Source: Tetraselmis striata
Taxonomy: Eukaryota > Chlorophyta > Chlorodendrophyceae > Chlorodendrales > Chlorodendraceae
Assembly: GCA_006384855.1 (NCBI GenBank)
Contig: VCJN01001151.1
Span: 1 to 64,000 of the forward strand
Reading direction: 5' to 3'
Length of the DNA: 64,000 bases
In this document: piece by piece, positions 32,880 through 42,900 of the stretch
How the letters are laid out: each line of letters opens with the position of its first letter
Position numbering within the stretch: position 1 is the stretch's first letter
Translations under genes and position numbers: made by a program
The notes under the pieces: model-generated
Database searches by the model: none
The model's input: only the letters and a program-made list of their open reading frames with translations
Told to the model about the DNA's origin: nothing

Positions 32880-33850
32880 GGCTTATTGTTGCGAGAGGCA
32901 TGGGACCACAGAGCGCCCCCGCGGGATTCTGCGCGAGTTCGAGACTTGGGCAAGCACCGTGCCGCCGCCGTTGACTCCTACCCCGGAGACGTTTACTGCG
33001 TGGGATGAGCTAATATTCTTCGATGAATGTTGGCATCGCCATCATCATGGGTGCAAGACGATGCGCGACGGGAGGCGACCCGCGTCCCGGCATATTGTTT
33101 GCGGCATGCGGTGTCGCAATTATTGGCGAAAACCATGCAGGAATTGGGGGTGCCCAACCACGCCAATCCGGTGTATGATGCGAGCGTCGTCAAGCAGGTA
33201 CACGAGTGGTTATAAAAGTGACATGATTGACCTGGGATACGTGGAGAGTGGAGCTGTGCCATTGGACGATGCGACTTTGACGGAGCTGGTCCAATTCATG
33301 GACGAGCTGATCTCGTGGACAACTATAGCAACATGGTGATAATTGCCGCGGTACATCGCGACGTTTGCGTTGTGATGTATTTGTGGGAGACCGCCGCCCG
33401 TGGTTTCGAGGCCGGCACCATGGAGTTGACCGTTTCCTTATGCGTGTTGTGGATATGTTACCGGCGTGGGATGCCATTGTCGCCGATCGTTTGACCGCAA
33501 GAACGCTTGTTTTCGCGGAACCCCGCTGCGGAATCAACGGAAATCTAATCGCTCAAAGCGGCGTTATGGAGCTAGAGCTGCTGCCTCCGGGCAGCGAGTC
33601 GCGTTGCCTACTCCGTCGTTTTGGCCGTTATGCGACCGCCACGGCCGACGCGCCGGATGGCCCTTGGTGGACTTTTCGTCCCCAAGCAAACCGCGGGGCG
33701 CCCCGCTGGATTTCGTCCCCGTGGCATTATGATCAGTGCCGCTAAGAAGTTACGATTTAAGAGTCACTTGCAAGCTGCTGGTCTACATAAAGGCCACACC
33801 TTGCATGGCGTGAAACGCGGCCGTTTGCAGCATGATGTTGTGGTGGGAGG
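32880..33850 (+). pseudogene. Crypton-like tyrosine recombinase remnant
   Basis: Pieces in different frames fit the order of the tyrosine-recombinase proteins common in algal genomes. An N-terminal helical part reads RGILREFETWASTVPP and FTAWDELIFFDECWHRH, then VSQLLAKTMQELGVPNHANP, YDASVVKQVHEWL, and DLGYVESGAVPLDDATLTEL. Box A is seen as YLWETAARGFEAGTMELTV (33377-33435). The HxxR region reads LQAAGLHKGHTLHGVKRGRL at about 33770-33830, with K where the catalytic R is expected. The final tyrosine segment was not found. At least three frame breaks and the K substitution make this a pseudogene. Confidence 0.55.
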
Positions 33851-34676
33851 TGAGAGTAGTGTTACACATACATGCCTCCCGTGGGCGCTCCGCGTTGCCG
33901 GTAGTGTTCCGTCCAGCAGCATAGCATGTGCTTTGTCCAGTTGGTTGAGCGCCCGAATCATTTCTGGGTCTGATTTCCGGAGCGGTTTGGGCAATGAATG
34001 GAGCAGTACCGGTGGGAGGTGATCTGGCGGTGTTGGTGTAACTGGTCGTAGGATCCTCGTGCGCGGGCGCAATAATTCGGTCGAGCATGTAGTCCTCCTC
34101 CTCCTCTTCCCCGTCCCTAACGGTGCATGGGTGATCGTGGAGTCCGCAGGGGCTGATTGTAGCGTGGCTCCTGATCTTCCGATTCCGAGTGGTGGAGCCG
34201 CTCGTTAGCCGGGTAACCGTTATGCTCCGCACTAGCGCCCCAGACTGTCTCGTAATTATAATGGCCCGTAATCGGGATTTTCCCACGGAATGGGCGTGTA
34301 ATCGCCGTGCGTATATACCGTGATTTCGCCACTTTTCTGCTAGGCTCGGTAGTCGCAATGACGTGGCCGGCTCGCCCGCGTTCCGTGATATGCTACCAGC
34401 AGCATGTTGTGCCATCCCCATAGTAATTCTTACATTGGACCCACATCGCGCCTCGCGCGGCTACCCGTAATCGATGGAACTTTCGCCACACTGTCCTTTG
34501 ACGTTTCACAAGCTCCGTGACGACGCAATCGGCCAATGGTACCGTAGGTCTCAAACCGCTGAATTGCTGCAAGTCCCACGGGCAGTTCACCATGCATATC
34601 AGCAGCGTGAGCGCCAATGACTAGCCCCTACCAACCCCCGCCGCTGCGAGCCGCCGGCGCCGAGTAGTGGTGTGCC
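33851..34676. other. No supported gene; possible tail of the recombinase element
   Basis: The plus strand after the HxxR region has a GGAG|GTGAGAG donor-like site but no recognisable continuation. The minus strand has short coding-like pieces (SLPKPLRKSDPEMIRALNQL) that could not be linked to a gene. Confidence 0.3.
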
Positions 34677-35276
34677 ATGGGGCGTTGCAACTCCAAGCGC
34701 CGTATTCCTGAGGGCAAGGAGGGCTGGACGCCTGCCGAGGGGATTCGGGAAGAGGTGACCAAGAGATTGTGCTGCCGCGCGTGTGGCCCCTTTGTCTCGA
34801 GGACTCACTTCTACGACAATCACAGATGAACAGATGAACGGAGGCGTGCGCCAAGCCTTCGGACACTGCCGCGCCTGTCGCAGCCGGTGGTGATGGCGCC
34901 CCTGCTGCACCGTACGTCCGTCACGCCTCTGCTCCGTCCAGACCCGGTCACACCGAAACGCGTGACGAGTCGGGTGATGCATCGATACCGTCGCCGCCGC
35001 CATCGCCCCCGCCTCCCTCTACGCCGCTCTCGTCTCCCCGAAACGAATCAGCGAGCCCCGCACTACCCAGCGGCGGAGAGGGGCGTTCAGTGTCGTCTGA
35101 TGGTGGAATGGCAGCAAGCATGGCAGCGCAGGAGATGAATGCCGAGCTTTACGTGAAATTGGGCGCTATCGTCATAACCAAGACGTTCGGGGCGCGTGGC
35201 TGGGAGCTTTCCCGGCCAAGTAGTAGTCCCCCCCCCCCCCCCCTCCCCCGCTTCCCCCCACCCGGTAGCCCTCCCT
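34677..35276 (+). CDS. Candidate two-part gene with a zinc-finger-like start, unknown
   Basis: ATG 34677 opens 50 codons: MGRCNSKRRIPEGKEGWTPA, then RLCCRACGPFVSRTHFYDNH with a C-x2-C ... H-x4-H pattern, ending in a stop at about 34829. A second open stretch from about 34845 to 35275 has no ATG at its start. It gives a long Pro/Ser-rich disordered segment and then AAQEMNAELYVKLGAIVITK and FGARGWELSR, before a C-run at 35229-35243. A short intron between them would be needed to make one protein, and I could not fix its ends. No family recognised. Confidence 0.3.
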
Positions 35277-36378
35277 GACGTCCCGTAACACCTGCCATAG
35301 GCCCACCGCCGCCTTGTGATAGCCACCCGTGTGTATCATCCAACATCCATGCATGTCGTCACACTAGGCTCCCGCACGACTTCGTAATTATACTGTAATA
35401 TCATGTATTTATCATGTAATCTACTCAGCAGTATAAGGACACTTGTATGTAGTCATTCCGTGACATACTCGTAATAAGCTGCATCAGGCGCATAGTACTC
35501 ATCATCATGACGCTATATCCGCGTAGGACTATCCGGGATCTGCCTCTAGAAGCCCGACGATCTCGATACGCTCTGGCCTAATCCGCGATAGCGCACACGT
35601 AAGATGCTCCGCGCACTTCCACTCACCATCACCTCCGCGGTTGAGCCGTTTACCGCTGCGTCGCCAAAGCCCCACGGCTTGGTGGGCGTACATTGGGGGC
35701 AGCGAGCCGGGCTCGAGCTGCGAGGACTGTGGGCAGAAAGGGAGTAGAAACATAGCGCCCGGCGCGCCGGGATATAGGCACGCGCCGGGCCGGGAGAGGT
35801 GCGCGCGGAGAGGCGCGTGACCATGTGTCCGGGCGGTGCTAGGGTATCGGACGGTGCTAGGGTACTAGGCAGATCCCAACATCCCCTTTCAATTGCACAC
35901 GGGGGTTTGCAGTTCAATGCCGACCGCTGCGTGCAATTGGAACATCACTGGGAATCTGGTACTGAGCAATCCCTAGCATTTGTATTGTAGCGACTACCCA
36001 ACATTTGTTCTTGTGCGACTCGTCGTAATGCCACCTATGACTAGCTTCTTGGCCGCCGTCGTAATAGCACAGTCGGTGAGGTTTGCTGCCTCATATCGGC
36101 GACGCTGGCCCCATCGCGCACGCACGTCTCCATGCCAAAGGGCAGATGGCCAACGCAGTCGGGGGAACCCAGGCACCTCATACACAGGCTGCTCATAGCT
36201 GGGCTGCTCGTAGCTGGCTGGTGATGAGGCCGCGATATGTGAAGATGAGGTGGAGCTGCACTACAGCAAAGCTTATTCTTGCTGGATATCTGGCATTAGG
36301 TTCGTACCCCAGTGATGTTACATGCTGCGAGATATATGAGTACAATTATAGTTGGGTGGTTTTGACTTGTAGTGTGGT
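35277..36378. other. No supported gene
   Basis: Frames are short on both strands. Nothing recognisable was found apart from a GGTGCTAGGGTATCGGAC direct repeat at about 35835-35870. Confidence 0.35.
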
Positions 36379-36399
36379 GTGGCGTGTTACTGCATGTGT

Positions 36400-37785
36400 C
36401 AAAACATGACATCATCAAATCGGGGGGAGAAGCGCAACATGAAGGTGTTGATCATCATCCCGGGGCCCTTGGCACCAAAGCGCATAGACATATATATGTG
36501 GAGAAGTCAGATACTCAAGGCAATTGCGAGAAGGCAGAGCGCGGAGGGCGCACCCCTGACTGTTCATGATGTGTATGAGGTGACTGACATCGATGGCAAG
36601 AAGTCCAGAGCGCGCCGTGACTTGCAACATCAGGTGTGCACCCACTGTCAACCTGAAGTGGGCATGATGGCATGGGATTGGCTGCTGCCAGCATATAACA
36701 CTGACCTGCACAATGTGGGATGATGGACCACAGATATACATTGGCGCCTTCTTTGCTGACATGCATGGACGCTTCAAGGCTATGAAGCGTGGTGGAGTTA
36801 CATCGTGGCACGGCTGCTCCGTCCTATTGTCTGCTCCACAGTACGGAGGGCAAGGACAAGAAAAAAGTATGACCATGCATGCGTTATGTGTGTGCATGCT
36901 TATATCGTAATACTGCTACTCTTGATGATGCTGATCATACATGGGCGGCTTCGGGTGCAGGCAAGTACTACTCATTCGGAGTCACTGGTCAGGGCGACTA
37001 GCGCCATCAACTTGTCCATCTTCATCTTGGGCCGCATATCATGTGAGGGCACATACATATCAGCAACGCCCCTTGCGGCAGGAACCGCGGGCGGGCAGCA
37101 ACATTGTTATAAAAGATCACTAGCCTTCAAGGTGCCGACATAGTCCCAAAAGTCCTTGACTACCTCTAGCAGTAGTGCATGTGCTATCGGCAGCGGCCAG
37201 AAGTCAACATAGCTTATATATATAGAGCAGCACGCGCACAAATGGAGACATGCCCGAAGTGCCGGCTATCGTCTGCACGATGCGCTTTGCGCCGGCCTCC
37301 ACTGCCATATACCGCCTTTCTCCGTTAGACAGCTGCAGGTGACTTTGGCGGGCTAGTCCGGCCGATGCTGCCGTCAGCCGGCACTAGCGGTTTGGTGTGT
37401 GCCAACTGGACATGCGAGGACTTCTTGCACTTCGCGGAGACTGTAGCAGTGTTGGTCCTTGGGTGAGGCGCCCTCGCTGCTATTGCTAAGAGTGACACAT
37501 GCCAGCGCCACTATAGCAGTGGTGTGTTGTCTATATATTATATATACACTATATCGTATGTGGCATATGCTCCAAGGAGCGCTTATCCACTGCCTTAGGG
37601 ACTGCGAGGAGTGTGACGATCTTGCTGACGGTGAGAATTGCCAGCGTGTCAACGAGTACATCAAGAAGCAGCGGGAGGAGGGCTTCAAGTGCTTGCTGAC
37701 CTATGCAGAGACGTGCAGCAAATATTTACCTGCTGAGATGATGAAACCACATCTGCACAATATTGTCTGCCGAGTCAGAGCCTAA
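36400..37785 (+). pseudogene. Possible CACTA (En/Spm)-type transposase remnant
   Basis: One segment (36437-36720) reads MKVLIIIPGPLAPKRIDIYM, LTVHDVYEVTDIDGKKSRAR and MAWDWLLPAYNTDLHNVG, and continues in another frame with IYIGAFFADMHGRFKAMKRG. The IIPGPxxPxxIDIYM string and the order of a GAFFADMHGR-like segment recall CACTA transposases. A later piece (37570-37785) reads ALIHCLRDCEECDDLADGEN, CLLTYAETCSKYLPAEMMKP, HLHNIVCRVRA, similar to the LP..M...LH.LV pattern of the domain that follows in that family. Stops and frame changes separate them. No CACTA terminal repeats were located. Confidence 0.4.
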
Positions 37786-38644
37786 GAGGCGGCCAAGGGC
37801 AGCACTGTCCACGACTCAGAGCTCTGGATGGAGTGTACCATGCGCCCCCCCCCCTCCCCCCCCCCCCCCCCCCCCCCCCCTTGTGCCTTCATACTACGCA
37901 TTGTGTCTAGGCTGCTGTCATATGAATGCATGCCCTATGTCATGCAGATGCGGGACGTGAAGGGCGTGGCCAGAAGCAATGGCAGCACTAACACGGAGCG
38001 GCATACGGCCAGCAGTTCTTACTTGAGGCACGCATAAAGTTCATGCGTGCAGGCCTTGACCAAGACTCCCCTAGCCTGCCTCTGTGGCGGCCATGCTTTG
38101 TGGGACAGTGGGAGGCCGGTGGCGCAGACGAACATATTAAGATATCGCGTTGTGTATAGAACCGACCGACATCGGGCGAGTACATGTAATGGATAATTTA
38201 CTAATCATATAGTCATAGTATACTCGTATACCACAAATATACACGGACTGTATGTTAAAGCACTGATGTAAGTAAATGTACTATACACGCGCGGACTATT
38301 GACATCGTACAAGTACGGGTAGAACTACGGGAAAGTTACTTTGCTTAATTTGGTGGTTCCAAACATGATGAAAATCATGATACGTGGCCAGACGAAGGCA
38401 GGCAGATAGGCACCCCCGCTTTTGATTTCGCAACTGAATCGCTCTAGTACCTGAAACTTATCGACGGAATTCCACGCCGGTCGACCCGGTGCATTTCAGG
38501 TTTGGCCGCTCCGCATTCCAGTACCTTGATATAAAACACATGTCCACCGGTGTCGAATTTCAGGCGCTCAACATGAAAGGACAAGGGAATTTGCCTTAGT
38601 TGCTTTACTGGTTATATATCATACGTATTCATGCTATGCCATAG
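37786..38644. other. No supported gene; interrupted C-run
   Basis: A C-run with one T lies at 37845-37880. The rest is spacer with TACTCGTATACC-like motifs and no coding resemblance. Confidence 0.35.
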
Positions 38645-38869
38645 CGGTTCCTAGAACTATGCCCAGTATGTGGTAGAGGTGAATATGAGACTATCGAACA
38701 TAAGTTGGTGGAGTGCCCGCGGTGGAGGTATCACCGTCATAATTTTGGGCTGTTTGTTCCGGAGTTCATCAGGGATTTTATTAGTAGTCAGGTTATTGCG
38801 TCAACACGTGATAGCTTAAATGCCTTTGTTTTGGGCGGGGTTCCCCCTCGTCCCTTCACGGCGCCCTAG
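38645..38869 (+). pseudogene. LINE tail: zinc-binding domain after reverse transcriptase
   Basis: A 74-codon open frame reads LELCPVCGRGEYETIEHKLV and ECPRWRYHRHNFGLFVPE, a C-x2-C ... H-x4-C pattern typical of the zf-RVT domain at the C-terminus of non-LTR retrotransposon polyproteins. The frame ends at a TAG at 38867. No RT core was recognised upstream, so only the 3' end of a 5'-truncated LINE remains. Confidence 0.6.
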
Positions 38870-39148
38870 ATTTTCGTGGGAATGGGAAATTTTCCAGTTA
38901 TGGCGTCGGGCCCGCCCTCGCATTGCCAAGTATTTCGGGAGTGTGTTTCATGTGCAACAGAAAAGGTATTGTGGGGAAGGGCCCGACGCCATCAAATTAT
39001 GAATAACTGGATTTATTTCACATTCCCAGTAAAAGGGCGCAGTGAAGGAAGGGAGGGACCCCGCCCAAATAAGGGCAGTGAAGTCCTCAGGTTTTGACGC
39101 AACCTGACTGCCTTTTTTGTTGCACATGTATCGCACTCCCGAAATGAT
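38828..39148. repeat. Two interlocked inverted repeats
   Basis: Segment A (38828-38916) has its inverted copy at 38980-39066; CCAGTTATGGCGTCGGGCCC pairs with GGGCCCGACGCCATCAAATT. Segment B (38930-38967, TTTCGGGAGTGTGTTTCATG) has its inverted copy at 39110-39148 (CATGTATCGCACTCCCGAAA). The order is A, B, A', B', so the two repeats overlap like a pseudoknot rather than forming one hairpin. The first arm overlaps the end of the LINE tail. Confidence 0.75.
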
Positions 39149-39346
39149 TTGCTCCGCGGGTTCGGGCTTGCCCCAACTCGCATTACTCGAATGGGCCGAC
39201 GCCCAAACGGGTAGGGTGCCGGGTAACTTTCGTGGTGAGTGCCGGGTAATTTTATGGCAGTGTTTAAGACGGTGATCCAACAGTGTTGGAAATTCCGTCA
39301 CTTGCCCCTAATTAGCCTTGCAGATTGCTTCGGCAATATTTGCTTG

Positions 39347-39618
39347 TTGACTATAACGCAGCGTCGCCTACCCAGGGCTTTCCGGAACTGGATCGCTGCC
39401 TAAACGGCCGTCGTAGAGACACTGCAAGGGTTTCACTGGTGCCAGTCCTGTCCCGAGAGCGAAAAAAATCATACGTATGATTTGTTGTTTTCCCGCCCCC
39501 GGGACAGGACTCGCAAGAGTGACCCTTGCAGCGTCTTTGCGACGGCCGTGTAGGCAGCGATATTGTTTCGGAAAGCCCTGGGTACCTGTAAGCGACGCTC
39601 CCTTACAGTCAAGCAGCA
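39347..39618. repeat. Foldback element (long imperfect palindrome)
   Basis: The left arm has CCTACCCAGGGCTTTCCGG, GATCGCTGCCTAAACGGCCG, AAGGGTTTCACTGGTGCCAG and TCCTGTCCCG. The right arm is the reverse complement with about 15-20 percent difference (CGGGACAGGACTCGCAAGAG ... ACGGCCGTGTAGGCAGCGAT ... GGAAAGCCCTGGGTACC). The centre is ATCATACGTATGAT. Half copies lie at 31216-31290 and 62425-62545. No coding capacity. Confidence 0.85.
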
Positions 39619-39950
39619 AATTGCGAAGCATCCTGCGAGGGCAGACTGATTAAGGGCTAATATGACGGGTATACAAGGATATGGATTACATCATATCCGT
39701 ATATATGATTACATATGATTCATACGCAGGACATATATCCCAGCGCCGTCGCCGTGCGGCTACAGGGTTCCAGATCTGGTACCCGACTGCATGGCAGGCG
39801 CCGCGCCCGTCACAACACCTGCAGTAGCACTAGCCCACTCGTCCAGCAGTGAGATCTACGTGCCATTGGCAACAGTCGTGCACCCTCTGACCTGGCACGC
39901 CGTCGCAACACGTAGTAGAGCGCCGCCGGGCGCGTGCCGAGCGCGTCGGC
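39619..39950. other. Upstream region of the fusion gene
   Basis: The first half is AT-richer (TATATGATTACATATGATTC), the second half G+C-rich toward the start codon. No TATA box at a standard distance was clear. A start codon upstream at 39791 is in a different frame from the exon 1 start at 39951. Confidence 0.35.
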
Positions 39951-42900
39951 ATGTCGGCGCTGACGCCGGAGCAGGCATACATCGCGCGGCGGAAGGCGGC
40001 GATAGCCGCGAGGCGGGGCGGTCGGCGGCCAGGCCCCCCGTGGCAGGATGCCTCCCGCCAGCAGCCCCAGCAAGATTCAGCTAGAAAAGATTCACGGCAC
40101 CTGCCGGGCGGCGGTGGCGGCGGCCGGGGTTCGGTGAGCGCGCCCGGCGCCGCCCGCCTGACCAGCGCGCTGCGGCAGGCGGCCGGTGTGGAGGCGCTGC
40201 TCGCGACGGCGGCGGGCGCCGCGCACCGGCTGAACGCCATCCACCTGTCGGCTGCCTGGAACTCGCTGGGCCACAAGGCGGCTACTGCCAAGTGGGACTG
40301 GGCTCAGGCTCACGTGGAGTCGCTGGACGCGTTGGTGGCGCGCACTGCGCAGGTGTGCGGCGCAGCCCCCATCGTGATGCGTTGAAACGATTTAACAGAT
40401 AAATATAATCCTTTTTCAGCGACTGGTATAGTCACTCAATAAGGATAGTAGTCGCTATATACTCCATCACCGTATCAAAACTGTTCGCACTGCAAAAAAA
40501 TGAGTAACATTATCATAAGCGAGCATTTTTGGAGTAATTACGTATGGCCATTGGTGTCAGCAGGGACGAATGAATTTGCGCAGCCCATCAGCCGGCTGCC
40601 CCCCCTCATCCCTCCATCCACTGCATACAGTTCTCTGAAGAATCTGAGGGATATCTCGGCGGTGATGCCCAACTTCCTGCGTGATGTGAGACCTGAGAGG
40701 TGGCTGCTCCGTGGTAGGTGGTGTCGTCAGGGTCGGAGGGAGTCCGCGCGCGCGAGCTGTCCAACATTGCGCACGGCATCGCCAAAAGCGGGCTGGGGCC
40801 GCGCTGCGGGCCGCTAATGGGGGCACTGGCGGCCGCACTGGACGCCCGCGTGGCGGAATGCAACCCGCAGGAGCTGGCCAACGCCGCGTGGGCGTTCGCC
40901 AAGACGGAGGCGCCCGCGCCGGGCCTGCTGTCGGAGCTGGCCGCCGCCGCGGAGCGCAGCCTCCCCGAGTTCAACGCGCAGGAGCTGAGCAACCTGGCGT
41001 GGGCCTTACGCGACAGTGAGGCAGCCCGCACCGGGCCTGTTCGCCGGGCTGGCTGGCGCAGTGGCGGCCCGGCTGCCTGACTTCAGCGCGCAGGGGCTGT
41101 CCAACACCGCGTGGGCGTTTGCGCGCGCGGGCCACCTCGACGCGGTGCTCTTTGCGAGCATGGCGCGCGCCGCGGAGGGCCGCCTCGCCGGCCTTCAACG
41201 CGCAGGATCTGGCCAACACCGCCTGGGCCTACGCCAAGCTCGGCCAGTTTGATGCGGGGCTGTTTGCCGCGCTGGGTGGTGCGGTGCAGGTGCGGACCCC
41301 CCCCCCCCCCCCCTCGAAACCCACTGCTACCTCCATATGGACCCTGTGCCTTGTGCCCAAGCTCTCCCTTGCCCCTTGCCGCAGAGCCGTCTGCCCGACT
41401 TCAGCGCGCAGGGGCTGGCCAACACCACATGGGCCTTCGCCAAGGCGGGCCACCTCGACGGCGGCCTCTTTGCCGCGCTCGGCGGCGCGGTGAGTGGCCG
41501 CGCGGATGAGCTCAACGCGCAGGACCTGGCCAACACCGCTTGGGCGTTTGCCAAGAGCTGCCACGCCGACGAGGACCTTTTCCGGTGCCTGGCTGCAGCT
41601 GGGGCCGCCTGCCTGCAGGCGTTCAACACCCAGGTGGGAGCTGTGGCCGGCTTGCTCCTATCCTGAGCTGTGTGCACGAGCTATCTCACATGTTGCGGGG
41701 GAAAAAACAGCTGAAACGAAGCATAAGAAATGATGGATCTGATTTACTTAAGTTGCAACTTGTGCTAGATCTCCAATATGCGACACACATATTACGAGGT
41801 TCTTTGATTCAGGATGCTATACCCGGAGGGGTCTGTGAGAATATATACGTATATACATACATACATACATATACATATATACATATATAACTTGTTCCCT
41901 CATGCACACGTCAACCTCAGGTCGGTGACACCTTAACAGACCTACCCGGTATTTGCACGACCGAAGCATGATGCCACGAGTACTCGCTCTTATAAGTATT
42001 CCAGAAGTACAGCATGCCGGGAGAGTTGTGGAGGCACAATCCTTACGCAGTGTCCTCACGCAACGCCCGTCCAGCGTATTACTACAGGCAACCTGTACCC
42101 CTCTAATACTATGTATCCATGAACTTACCCATGGAACTACACAACATTTGTGGAGTTATGTAGTGCTTTATACACATCAACATATGCTGACGACCATCGT
42201 CAGACAGTCTGCATGCGAATCTAGCTATCTGATACCATGGTGCGATAAGCTTGTGCGCTGCTTGCTCCCTCCAGGACCTGGTCAACACGGCCTGGGCCTT
42301 TGCCAAGGTGGGCCAGGTGGATGCTGGCCTCTTTGCCGGCCTCGCCCGTGCCCTGCTCGCGCGCCAGGTGGACGGCGGCGTGGAGGCCGAGCTGGGCGCG
42401 CAGCAGCTGGCCAACCTCGCATGGGCGTTCTCGCATGCGGGGCCGCTGCCGGACGGCCTGGGGGAGCGCCTCTTCGCCTCCCTGGGCGCTGCCGCGGCGG
42501 CTGTGGCGGCGCAGTTCAGCGCGGCGGAGCTGGCCAGCGTGGCGTGGGCCTTTGCCAACGCCGGCCACCTGGACGCCGGTCTCTTTCGTGCACTTGGCGC
42601 CGCGGCGTCCTCACGGCTGCGCGACTTTACGGACGAGGAGCTCGACAACGCGGAGTGGGCGTTCAGCCGCGCGGGGCAGGGCTCCCTGGCGGCCGCGCTG
42701 CGACGCGGTCGGCGCCGCAAAGCGAACGTCACTGAGCCCGCCGCATCTGCGCTGGCGGCGACGGGCGGGAGCGGCGGTAAAGGAGCGGAGGGACCCGGCG
42801 CGTGCGGCACCATTGTGGTGGCGGGCGGCGGCATTGGCGGGGCAGCGGCTGCGGTGGCGCTGCAGGTGCGCGGCCTTCCCATGTACAGCGAGTGTGTGCG

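Noticed and set aside
42109-42882. Long minus-strand frame over the helical-repeat exon
   Set aside because: Shadow of the plus-strand ANTAWAFAK-type repeats in G+C-rich DNA.
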